A stretch of 64,000 bases of DNA, taken from the NCBI GenBank assembly GCA_030272155.1, contig CP126200.1:5530001-5594000 (forward strand). The letters run 5' to 3'. The notes below the pieces were generated by a model. It was not told the origin of the DNA, made no database searches, and was given only the letters and a program-made list of their open reading frames with translations. This stretch comes from Tetradesmus obliquus. Its lineage: Eukaryota > Chlorophyta > Chlorophyceae > Sphaeropleales > Scenedesmaceae. Positions 1 to 10,415 of this stretch are shown in pieces. The translations under genes were made by a program, and so were the position numbers. Position 1 is the first letter of the stretch. The number at the start of each line of letters is the position of its first letter.

Positions 1-1909
1 GCGCACTCCAGCGAGCGGCGGCGCGAGCTGTACTGGCACTGCAGGTGAGGGGGTGGGGGGGGGGGGGGGGGCTTGCGAGGAATAGGGTTGGGGGTGGCTG
101 GGGCAAGGAGAGGTGGGGGCTGGGGCCTGGCCGGGGGAAATGTTTGCAGGGAGTGTGCAGGAAGGGGTGGCAGGCCTGGGGAGCGGGGTGGTGAGGGGTG
201 GTGAGGGGCTGGGGGTGGAGCCACATGGCGTGCGGAATGAGGCAGCAGCAGCAGCAGCAGGCTGTCACCAGGCTGGCAGGCAAGCCGCAGTGCCGTATGT
301 TTTTGTGGCCAACGCGCTGTGCTGGTGCCTGCCTCCCCTGCTGAACACAACCTGCTGTGCCTGCTGCTCTGCATCCTCAGCCTGCTGCTGAGCGGCGTGT
401 CTCCTTCTGCCTTCTCATTGCCACTGTTTATTTGTGGTTGCCCCTGTGCTGTCCACCTGCCTGCTTTGCCACTCATATATGCGGGGTGTGCCTTTGTCTG
501 CCTCCTGTGCTGCTTGCCCCCCCCCCCCCCCCCCCCTTGCAGCCTGAGCCTGCTGCTGAGCGGCGTGTTCTTCGCCTTCTTCCCGCTCATGGCCACAGCC
601 AGCGTGGCGGCAGGCTTTGCCGCGCTGGTGCTCACCGTGGGCGGCGCAGCAGCGGCCAATGGGCCTGGCGTGACCATTGTGGCTGACATCAGCCGCGGGC
701 CCAGCCAGGTGGTGGGCATGCCGATCTATAACAGCATCAGCGCGGTGGGCGGCTTCGTGGGGCCGTACATGGCAGGTGAGGCGGCTGACAGAGAGATTGC
801 ATTCAGATGCACGCAAGCAGGCCCAGCTTGGCTGGCGACGTGTCCTACTAGGGATAGTTGAAGACAGCGGCTGTCCATGGCAGTATGGGTCCTAAGCAGA
901 GTACCTATGTGAGAGGCAGCTGGAGTGGCCGTGTATCTGTGTTGTCTCTGTTGTATGTTTGCGGAGGGTGGGCGGCTTCGTGGGGCCCTACATGGCAGGT
1001 GGGGCGGCTGGCTGCGAGAGGCAGCTGTGCTGGCTGTGCCTATGTGTGTGTGACGCTAGGGTGGCAAAGGGCGGCTGTGTGGGCCATACATGGCAGGTGA
1101 GGCGGCTGGCAGCAAGGCGGCTGGGCTGTGGGCTGCGTGGTTGTGCCGCGTGTATGTTGGTGGAGGGTGGGCGGCTTCGTGGGCCCATACATGGCAGGTG
1201 CGGCGGCTGGCTGAGAGGGGGCTGGGGTGGGGCGTATATCTGTCTTGTGTATCTGTCATGTGTATGTGTGTGGAGTGTGGGGCTGTCACTGGCAGGTGCG
1301 TGGCGGTGCTGACAGAGTGATTGCATTTAGATGTATTCGGGTGCATGCAGGCAGAGGCCTAGCCCGGTTAGCGACATACTCTACTATAATAGTAAGGAGT
1401 GTCACTGACAGTGCGCTGCCTCCGCCTCCCCACTGCCTCCCCTCCCCTGCCTCTGCCGCTGCTGCCGCGCAGGCGCCATCGTGCAGCAGACGGGCAACTT
1501 CAAGCTCATCGCGGTCATCATGGGCTGCCTGCTGCTGGGCTGCGGCAGCATGGTGGCGGCACTCAAGCCGCTGGCAGCGTGGCGCGCCCGCAAGCTGCTG
1601 CGCGGTGCGGCAGCCAGCGACGACGAGGAGCAGCAGCAGCAGCGCGGCGACGGCAGCGGCAGCAGCAGCACAGTGCTGCCGGCGCGGCCGCCGCACGCGG
1701 CTGCTGCTGCTGAGGGGGGTGATGACGTGGCGAGTAGGGAGCCCAGCGCGTGTGTGCTGGTGGGGGGGCTGAAGGATGCAGGGGTTGGGGGAGGGGCTGT
1801 GCGCACTGCAGGCGGCGTGGCTGGGCTTGCTGCTGCGGAGGGTGCTGCCGGCAGCAGCGACTGGGCGCACCGGCGGCCGGCGGCGGCGACGGCGGCACAG
1901 CAGCAGTAG
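1..1909 (+). CDS. Major facilitator superfamily transporter, C-terminal part
   Basis: The gene enters from beyond the left edge; base 1 is the first base of a codon. Exons seen are 1-44, 543-775 and 1473-1909, with matching phases, giving 237 residues and a TGA stop. The middle exon has two membrane helices and a loop ending in GGFVGPYMAG, a motif typical of late helices of MFS anion/organic-acid symporters (ACS-like group). The last exon adds one more helix, then a cytosolic tail of about 110 residues rich in Ala, Gly and Gln that looks unstructured. A substrate cannot be named from this part. Both visible introns contain copies of the neighbouring exon ends (see the repeats at 379-568 and 746-1395). 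No TGTAA is obvious close behind the stop, so the 3' UTR may be long. Confidence 0.8.
379..568 (+). repeat. Copied exon start with 3' splice site, MFS intron 1
   Basis: A 22-base string at 379-400 recurs exactly at 547-568, inside the start of the true exon. Both are preceded by CAG, and similarity continues weakly for about 20 more bases. The upstream copy reads as the same peptide start (LSLLLSGV) and so forms a decoy acceptor. A poly-C run at 517-536 lies just before the real acceptor. Confidence 0.75.
746..1395 (+). repeat. Tandem copies of an exon end with 5' splice site, MFS intron 2
   Basis: The exon end and donor at about 746-790 (encoding GGFVGPYMAG then GTGAGG) is repeated with changes at about 967-1010, 1081-1110 and 1166-1210, each keeping CATGGCAGGT. 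A downstream segment near 786-845 recurs at about 1311-1372. The intron therefore looks built largely from degenerate tandem duplications of its own 5' boundary. Confidence 0.8.
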
Positions 1910-4894
1910 TAGTGGCAGTGACTGAACAAGAACTAGGGTGGGGTGGCTGCTGATGATGATGATGGTGTTTGTAGGTGGTGTGTGCGTGTGTGCTGCCGCG
2001 GCGCGTGGCGTGTGCCGGGAGGCAGCCGCGCGTGCGCAGCTGCAGCTGTTGCTGTTGGTGTGTGCAGGGGGGCCCAAGGCATGAGCGGCAAATCCAAAAG
2101 ACAAATGGAAAATCACAGCATCTCCATGTGTTTGTTATATAAAAGAGGACGTTGTGTTCATTAGGTTGCGTCCGGCCAGCAGCTGCTGCAGCAGCTTTGC
2201 TGGTTTGGCTGGCGCACAAGGCGCGGCCTTTGTCCCAGCAGGCAGGCGCGCTGCAGCAGGGGCAGGGGTGTTGCGGGTGAGCAGGGGCAGGCGCGCTGCA
2301 GCAGGGGCAGGGGTGTTGCGGGTGGGTTGGTTGGTCTGGGATGATTTTAGGGGGTGGCGCTGCTGCCACAAGCCTGCTGGCCAGCGCACGCTTGCATGCT
2401 GGTGTTCTTTGATTTGTGTGCAGTTCTGTGGCTGCGCAGTTCTGTGAAGCGTGGCAGATGCGTTACACGGGGGCGGGTCTTTCCTTGCAGGTGCGCTGCA
2501 TGCAGCAGCTGGCCTGCAGCTGCGGCTGTGCAGTGTGCAGCGCGCATAAGCAGCAAGAGCGCAGTGTAGGCAGCTGCATGTGCTGCGCTGTAGGGGGCTG
2601 TTGCAGCTGCTGCGCTGGCCGTGCCGTGCACAGCTGGCAGCAGCCGGTTGTCGATGTCTGGTTGCGCAGTTTACCTTGTTGTTGTACAGCTCGTGCAGTA
2701 CAGGGGTGCGGTTCAGGGTGCAGTACAGGGTGCAGCGCAGAATTTTTACTTTGAGGTACTCATAAGCGCCAGTCAGAATTGTTTGTTATGTTTGGGTCAA
2801 CCCCTGCGCGGCTGCGTGCACTGGATGAGCGTGCGGCCTTGGTAGCAATGGCATGGCAGGAACTGCTCGTGTTGGTAGGTGACGGTGGTACTCAGGTACT
2901 AAGCAGTGGTGTGCGGTGTGTGGTAGCCTGTGTACCTGTGTGACGCTGAAACTACTGTCAGCGCGCTAGCAAGCTGCGTATGCTGCAGAGGCACATGCGG
3001 GGTTTGCAAGCTTTACTACACACTGCGGGTTATGAGCAGCAGCATCGTTCACAGCCTGCGCTGAGGGTGGTGCCGTACGTGCCCTAGCTGCAGAGATGCG
3101 CTGTTTTCACAGGACTTACAGTGTTGTGTGTGATGTGGCATGCAGCCCGGTTCCCTGCGATCTGAAATGCAACGATGTTGAACATTTATTTTACAACCTG
3201 GAAACGAACGCATGAGTGGAATAGGCGTTGCTTACAGATGGGCCCAGCTGGCTCAACTGCTGCTGCAGCCTTTGTTGCGCAGGTCCTTCGCATGCGCTGC
3301 TGTGCTGGCGTGAGCTGCTCAGACTGGCAGGTGCCAAGCATTTGCAGCCTGCAGCTGTCTCGTGCTCACGCATGGTGATGCGGCCGGCAGCAGCTGCGGC
3401 GTGTGCCGCGCAAGCAGCTGAAATGCTTGCATTGTGTTTGTGCAGCAGCAGGGCTCTGAGCCGGCCCGTGGACCGCTGCGGTTGAGGTGGTGTGGCGTCA
3501 GTGGCTTGCTATGGAAGGGTTCACAGCAGATTTATGCATGTGTGGTGCTGCGCCGGTGCGGCACCAGGGGGCAGCGCGTTGATGGGTATGGCGGCGCGGC
3601 CTGTGCACATTTTGCGCGCGGGCCGCACAGTCCTGTCTGCGGATCTGGCGCCAGCAGCACCCGCTGCTGCGCCGCAGGCCTGGAGTTTAGGCCTGCTGTG
3701 CTGCGGCCCTGCCAGCCAGGTGTGCTGCAGCAGCGCAGCCAGCCAGGCCGGGCGTGGCCAGCTTACAGTGTTGTTGTTGACAGAGTGATTGCGATTGTAG
3801 GCGTGCAAGCAGACACAACAGAAGCGTCTTGCACAGTCTTACCCTGCCAGCGAAGTGTGTGTGGGGCAGGCCTGCTGCTGCCCGGGGCGCTGCAGGTACT
3901 GCACGGCAGCCGCAGCGCAGTGTGTTGTGTTACCGTGGACATTTTTGTAGCAGCATCTGTTTCGTTGATGAGCTGGGCGCAGGCCATGCACGGGGTGAGC
4001 CCAGCCGTGGTGTCCTTGAGGCGTCGATTGTGCTGGCCTCAGGCAGGCTGCCTGACACAAGCACTTGTGGCCGCTGCAGCACTTGTGGCCGCTGCGACGT
4101 GCCTGCTGCCAGCAGCACCATCTGCTGGGTTGCTGCGATGTGCATGCATTCAATGTGCAGTACAAGGGCAGACTGGGCAGGGGCGCACTGCTTGCCGCGT
4201 GCAGCAGACACCCGGTGCTTGCCATGAACTTCATGCTTGAAGCATCACGCAGAAGCACGGCTACTGCTCGATAAGCCAAGCAGTAGACAAGCCATTGTTT
4301 TGCATCAGTCAAGCTGCCCGATCAGCATGCCGCAACCATCATCATATTACCAATCAAGCCATAGCTAGGGCATGCCGCATCGGTGTTGAAGTGCTGGATC
4401 ATGCCAGTGGCACCAGTCATATTGTCCTCAACATGGGTGCATGCTGGCTTGCACCACATCCTTTGCCTGGCTAAGTGTGGATTGCTGCAGTATTACGAAC
4501 GCTGTTCAAGTGCACTGATCGTATAAATGTAACGCACGTGTTCACCCCAGCTGGTCAGACTTCGGGGACCTAGGACATAGTACTGCTGGTGCACAGTTTG
4601 AATATCAAGTGCCTGTTCGACTTGTGGCCTTTCAATAGTTTTAAAGCCAAACTCTCATACTATTTGAACCATCGCCACGCGGATGATGCCCCATCTAATA
4701 GCGACATCCTTTGATGCGTCTCAACCATTCTCACTCCCTGCTGGTGCAACCCGCGGCAGGTGCGGCGAGCGTAAAGCAGGCTCAGTGGCATGAATAAGCA
4801 TACGTTTGCTCGTTATAACGGGTTTTCTTTGGTTCATACGCTGGAGTGCACAGCCCCATCAGTTCCACAAGTTCATCCACCTGATCAGCACACC
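1910..4894. other. Intergenic stretch without a supportable gene
   Basis: This holds the 3' end of the transporter and the 5' region of the ABCG gene. I see no run of exons with good splice sites. A 45-bp tandem duplication lies at about 2241-2328. A TATAAAT at about 4521 could be an upstream promoter element for the ABCG gene. A segment near 3779-3815 resembles the repeats at 786 and 1311. Confidence 0.5.
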
Positions 4895-5385
4895 ATGGAG
4901 GTGCCTAAATACACCCTAGAGTTCAAAGACATCACCTATGATGTCGTTCTTAAAGCTGGAAAGGAGGCTGGGCAGACAAAGCGGGTAAGCCTGCTTGCTG
5001 CTGATGCTGCAGCATGTCATCACACAGCAGCAGGAGCTGTGAATTGTCAATTGCACCAGCTGCCGGCCGTTGCATCCACTGATTCCCCACCGTTGTATCT
5101 GCTGACCAGACACTGCGTCAGCAGCAGCAACAGCTTGTGCATGTGCTGTGTCCCGCCTTGTGCGCACAAGCGCTAGCTGGCGCTGCCAGCACCAGGGGTA
5201 CCAACAGCCGTGGTGCACCAAATTTTGCTGTGCCCTGCGATGAATCGATGCATGACTGTACACGTGGACTGCTTGCTGTGCCTGGCTACCCGCAGATCCT
5301 GCACAGCATCAGCAGCAGCTGCGTGTCGGGCAGGCTAACGGCGCTGATGGGCCCCTCCGGCGCAGGCAAGAGCTCACTGGTGAGG

Positions 5386-5421
<36 letters not shown>

Positions 5422-6767
5422 GCAGCAGCAGCAGCAGCAGCAGCGGCAGCAGCAGCAGCAGCAGCAGCGGCAGCAGCAGCAGCAGCAGCAGCGGCAGCAG
5501 CAGCAGCAGCAGCAGCGGCAGCAGCAGCAGCAGCAGTGGCAGCGGCAGTGGCGGCCGTGACCAAGCTGTGGCAAGGACAGCTTGCGCAAGCATCATGCCT
5601 GGAGGGGCTGCGGCTGGCACCAGTGCATCACAGTGCATGCAGCTGCGCAGTTGGCCTGCAGCCGTGGCTGCTGCTGGCGTGTGGTGGTGGAATTGGCAGA
5701 AGTGTGTTGCGGCTGCTGCACCAGCACCCCACAGAGACGCCCTTGCGCTCACCCGCTTGGCTTGGGATCCAGCAGCGCCGCAGCACCCACAACTCAGCAG
5801 AAGCGCGGCGCAGTTGGAAATTTGGGCTGGTTGCAATCAATCAGCAGAGGTCTGGCTGTGGCGCTGTGGCGCTGATTGCACGCATGCCTTCAAATGCTAT
5901 GCTGCATGCTGAACAACCGCCTGCCTGCCCGCCTGGTCGTTGCTGCTGCTGCTGCTGCTGCCCCAGCTGGACATCCTGGCAGGCGTCAAGGTGGCTGGCA
6001 AGGCGCGGGGGCAGGTGCTGCTGGGCGGGGCGCCATGCCGCGCCGCAGACTTTGCTCGGCTGGCCAGCTACGTGCAGCAGAAGGACGTGCTGGTGCCCTC
6101 AGCCACGGTGGGCGGGGAAAGAAACTGATCAGAACGCAGCAATCGGTGATGGCTTGGGACAGTAGCCTGGTTTGTTTGTGGCAGCCGGCGGCTGTTCAGT
6201 GATAGCAGTTGACAGCTGCACTTGACATCTGGCAGCTGCACACGACACCGGCACGATGCGCCGGGGGCGCAGGGTGTGCAGCAGCATGACGTGCTGCTGC
6301 CCTCAGCTGCTGTGGGGAGGCGGGTGGCCCGGCGAGGCTGCGGAGGGGGGGGGGGGGGGGGGGGGCTGGGGCAGCAGCAGGTGCTAGGCTGTTGCTGGCA
6401 CTAGGTGACTCTTGAGCAGTGTGCGCTGTGACATGCCCTCAGCCATGGTGGGAGGGGGGTTGGGGTGGCAGGCAGCAGGCAGCAGGGGCTGGGGCGGTGG
6501 CCTGGCTTGTTTGTTGGCAGCAGGTGGCTTGTTTGTTGGCAGCAGGTGGCTCGTTTGTTGGCAGCAGGTGGCTTGTTTGTTGGCAGCAGGTGGCTTGTTT
6601 GTTAGCAGCAGGTGGCTCGTGAGCAGCAGCAGTTGGGCGGCTGCACAGGACGCCTGGCGGGGCAGCAGCACGATGTGTGAGAGGCGCAGGGTGTTGCAGC
6701 AGCGGCTGAGAGCCAGTACGCTGATGCCTGCTGCACGATGCAGGAGATGCGGCTTTGACACCATCAC

Positions 6768-6828
<61 letters not shown>

Positions 6829-7556
6829 TGCGCGAGGCGCTGGTGACGTCAGCGCTGCTGAAGCTGCCCCGCTCCATGAGCAAGGCGCAGAAGCTGGCCC
6901 GCGTGGACGCGCTGCTGGAGCTGCTGGTGAGGCACGCTGCTGCTGCTGCTGCTGCTGCTGTTGACATGCGGAGTGTGCAGCGCTTAGTACTGCAAAGCAC
7001 GTGTCAGGGCAGCAGTTGGAGAGGGCCAGCACTGCTTGTGCTGTGTCTGCTGCCGTGTACCGACTGCGCCACTGCTGCTGCTGCTGCTGCTGCTGTGCAG
7101 GAGCTGTCGCACGTGGCTGCCAGCTACATTGGTGACGAGGCGCTGGGCATCAAGGGCATCAGCGGGGGGGAGAAGCGGTGAGGGGGGGGGAGGGGCGCAT
7201 GCATATGCCGTGCAGATTTGCATTTTCAACGAGTTGATTACAGCGTGTATGCTGCTGGTCCAAGTATTCAGCAGGCCAGAGCAATGGCTGGTCACTGGGT
7301 GCATGGGTCCATGGACGCGCAGCCAGTCTAGCGCTGATGCTGCGCGGCCTGCTGTTGGCGCTGGGCGTATGCCACCGAGCCTCCCTGTGCCGTGGCTGTT
7401 GCAGCGCATGCGATGCGCCGCTGCTGCCTGCCAGATCACGCTCACAGCGCCGCAGCCTCACAGCTCTCAGCATCAGTGCTGCATCTGCGGCAGCATGGCC
7501 TGTACATGCGGCTGCTTTTGTGCCTCCCCACCCATGCCACCCGCATGCCTCACCCT

Positions 7557-7599
<43 letters not shown>

Positions 7600-8667
7600 G
7601 CCACCATTCAGGTGTCTCTGGGCATCGAGCTGGTGAAGGACCCAGCCATTTTTCCCTACCCTGCGCCTGCCCACGACCAACATGCTGCTGCTGCTGCCGC
7701 TGCTGCTGCTGCCGCCACAATGCAGGCGGGTGTCTGTGGGCATCGAGCTGGTGAAGGACCCGTCCATCATCTTCCTGGACGAGCCCACCACGGGCCTGGA
7801 CAGCGAGATGGCGCTGGGCGTGGCGCGCTGCCTGGCAGCATGCGCCCAGGCGGGCAAGATGGTGCGGCCGCCCTGCTGCATGGCTGCCGCTGCTGCTGCT
7901 GCTGCCGCTGCCGCTGCTGCTGCTGCTGCTGCTGCTGTCGGCATGCCGCGGCACGAGGTTGATTGTGCACCGTGAGCAGTTTGGTCCGGTGGCAGCCCGC
8001 ACATGAACGCACTGCGACTCACTGTGCGTGCCCCGCGCCCCGTGCTGCAGGTGGTAGCCACCATCCACCAGCCCAACAGCCTCATCACCGACACCTTTGA
8101 CGACTGGGCGCTGCTGGCCAAAGGCCGGCTGCTGTACGCGGGGCCATGGTGCGGGGCGCTGCCCTACTTTGAGGCTGCCGGGCACACCTGCCCGTTGTAC
8201 CGCAACCCCACCGACTTCTTCATGAGCCTGGCCAGCAGCAGCAGCAGCCTGATGGAGCTGGCAGAGGCCTGGGCGGCGCAGGTGGGCTGCTGGTGCTGCT
8301 GCAGCAGCTTGGAGAAGATATGTGCTGCAGGGTGTGTGGTGTGCAGGCTGCATGGGGCTGCGCAGCACCTGATGCATACTGTGTATGTCATTGCAGCTGC
8401 AAGCAAGAGGCTGGCGTCGTGCACGCGTGGCACCTGTCGCTGCTCTCTTCCTGCGTCAGTGTCGGCACCAGCATGCTGCTGCAGCTGCTTGACCTTGATC
8501 TGCCTGCGCTGCTTGTCTGCGAACGCGCCATGCAGGCGCAGCAGCGGCAGCCGCTGCTGCTGCATGCCAGCGCCGCCACGGCAGCCAGCGGCGTGCCGGA
8601 CAGGGAGCCGCCGCATGACACCGCCAGCGTCTGCGGCAGCGAGGTGCAGCTCTGGCAGCCGGGCACG

Positions 8668-8699
<32 letters not shown>

Positions 8700-10415
8700 T
8701 GTGGAGGTGGGCCTGCAGCGCAAGCAGCTGACGCCATCAAAAGGCTGCAGCAGCAGCCTCATCAGCGGCGTGGGCTCCTTCCGCCTGGCAGCCTCCCCCA
8801 GCGCCCTCTCCTGCAGTGAGGGAGTGACTGCTGCTGCTGCTGCTGACAGTGACCCAGGGGGCTGCTTCTACCGGCTGTGCTGCGGCGGCAGCAGCAGTAG
8901 TGCGGCGGTGCCGTTCTGGTATGAGGTGTGGGTGCTGATGGCTCGCTTCATGCGCTGCTGGCTGCGCACGCCCATCATGGCTGCTGCAGAAGCAGTGCAG
9001 TACCTCATCCTGGCGGTGTTCATAGGCCTGCTGTACCTGCGGCTGCCCAACACGCTGCCCAATGCGCCGTACGACAAGATGTCCGCGGTGTTCCTGGTGC
9101 TGACCATGCTGTCCTTCACTCCGAGCTACACCGTGCTGGTGGTGTGGGACCACGAGCGGCAGCTGCTGCGGCGCGAGAGCGGCACCAACATGTACCGGAG
9201 GTGGGGCGCACGGCTGGCTGGCTGGCTGGCTGGCTGTAGCGGATTCTGTGCTGCTGCTGCTGCTGCTGTGCATGCAGCCAGGGGAAGTGGCTGTGTGTTC
9301 ATGTGCTGCGATGACTCGTCTGGTGCCGCTTGCATGTGCTCGTCTGCAGCCGTATGCCCCACCACCTCATGAAGTGCCACAGCACCTGCCCAGCCAACTA
9401 CCCATCCACCTCACCTGCAGGAGCGCCTTCTTCCTGGCCTCACCACATCATGAACTGCAGCGACACCTGCCCACACACTCACATGCCCATCCCGCCCCGC
9501 CCCCACCTCTGCCGCCCGCTGCTGCCCACCCCCCTGCAGCTGCAACCTCGCCACCTCTTAACTGCAGCGACACCTGCGCCCCCCCCCCCCCCCCCCCCCT
9601 CACATGCTCACCCCCCCCCCCCCCAAACCGCCCCCCCCCCCCCCTCCCCTGCAGGAGTGCCTTCTTCCTGGCCAAGACGCTGGTCAGCACCCCGATCGAG
9701 GTGCTGCAGGTCAGCGTGTTTGCCGCCGCCACCTACTTCATGATGGGCTTCCAGGCCAGCGCGCTGAAGTTCCTGGCCTGGTGGGCCACGCTGGTGCTGT
9801 TTGCGCTGGCCAGCGAGACGCTGGGCTACATGGCGGCCATCGTCACGCCCGACAGCAAGGTCGGCGTGGCGGTGCTGTCCATCCTGCTGGTGTTCCTGCT
9901 CAGCTTCTCGGGATACCTGGTGAGTGATGGGGACAGAGGATGACGAGGGTGCGCTGATGGCACTGTTGCCAGCAGCGCACCCCGCTGTGCTGATGTGTTG
10001 CATGTCACGCACGCTGGCGCGCTCCCTGGCTCTTGCCCCTACCTGTCCAACTCTCCTCCTGCTGCGCTGCCAACTCCTTCACCTTGCTGACCACCTGCCC
10101 GCCCTCATTGTGGCCGCCCGCTGCTCCTCGCCCGCGCAGGTGCGCAGCATCCCGGTGTACTTTGCGTGGATCCCGCGCATCAGCTACTTCTCCTTCGCCA
10201 CGGACGCCGCGGCCGCCAACGAGTTCGACGGCCTCATCTTCACAGGCGGCGAAGCAGGCCCTGAGGGTGTGCCGGGGCTGAGCTTGCTGCCGCCCGCCAT
10301 GCGCACGGGGCTGAGTGTGGGCGGCAACCTGGGCGTGCTGCTGGGCATCACGGCGGGCTGCAGGCTGCTGTGCCTGGGCCTGCTGGAGGCGGCGGCACGC
10401 CTCAAGTTCCTGTGA
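4895..10415 (+). CDS. ABCG-family half-transporter (ATP-binding cassette, white-brown type)
   Basis: Ten exons: 4895-4984, 5296-5379, 5967-6107, 6828-6926, 7101-7177, 7726-7861, 8051-8281, about 8536-9200, 9655-9919, 10140-10415. They give about 687 residues, normal for a half-size ABCG protein. The start ATG has a good context (CACCATGG). In order: Walker [10 protein letters not shown] (exon 2), signature ISGGEKR (exon 5), Walker [14 protein letters not shown] (exon 6), switch histidine in ATIHQP (exon 7), an Ala/Gln/Ser-rich linker (exon 8), then about six membrane helices of the ABC2 type (exons 8-10). Half-transporters dimerise and export lipids or other hydrophobic compounds; the substrate here is unknown. 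The start of exon 8 could also be 8485, in the same frame. Introns 3, 5 and 8 hold copied exon ends. Confidence 0.93.
5388..5546 (+). repeat. AGC triplet array with a 24-bp higher-order period
   Basis: This lies in ABCG intron 2. AGC triplets are interrupted by GGC at 5421, 5445, 5469, 5493 and 5517, exactly every 24 bases, so the array grew by copying an eight-triplet block as well as by single-triplet slippage. Confidence 0.9.
6084..6457 (+). repeat. Copied exon 3 end with 5' splice site, ABCG intron 3
   Basis: The end of exon 3 (about 6084-6115, encoding DVLVPSATV across the donor) recurs at about 6288-6326 (DVLLPSAAV) and more weakly at 6427-6457. Each copy keeps a GTGGG donor-like sequence. 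A poly-G run lies between the second and third copies. Confidence 0.75.
6505..6624 (+). repeat. 22-bp minisatellite, about five copies, ABCG intron 3
   Basis: The unit starts GTGGCTTGTTTG and ends GGCAGCAG, with few changes between copies. Every unit junction reads CAG-GTGG, so each copy contains a sequence resembling a splice junction. Confidence 0.85.
6770..6827 (+). repeat. (CTG)n tract ending at a 3' splice site
   Basis: About 17 CTG triplets run directly into CCAG, the acceptor of ABCG exon 4. Shorter CTG runs lead into the acceptors of exons 3, 5 and 6 as well. Confidence 0.9.
7601..7768 (+). repeat. Copied exon 6 start with 3' splice site, ABCG intron 5
   Basis: The true exon 6 start near 7730-7768 is preceded by a near-identical copy at 7612-7650, both encoding GIELVKDP and both preceded by CTG triplets, GCCGCCAC and a CAG. 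The upstream copy runs out of similarity after about 40 bases and loses the Walker B segment, so it cannot replace the real exon. Confidence 0.85.
9421..9674 (+). repeat. Copied exon 9 start with 3' splice site, ABCG intron 8
   Basis: CTGCAG followed by an exon start encoding SAFFLA occurs at 9421-9439 and again at the true exon 9 start, 9655-9674. A second pair of copies around AACTGCAGCGACACCTGC lies at about 9452 and 9560. Three poly-C runs lie between the copies. Confidence 0.8.

Noticed and set aside
1286-2116. Long minus-strand frame across the last MFS exon
   Set aside because: It is the complement of coding and CTG/CAG-rich sequence, His/Ser/Pro/Ala-rich, with no family features.
3434-4240. 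An 807-base open frame on the plus strand between the MFS and ABCG genes
   Set aside because: It begins without ATG, its translation is Cys/Ala/Arg-rich without helices or motifs, and GC-rich sequence gives such frames by chance. No splice structure or promoter supports it.
5286-5564. Poly-Ala, poly-Leu, poly-Cys and poly-Ser frames through the AGC array
   Set aside because: Pure triplet repeats are open in all frames; the flanking real exons show this is an intron.
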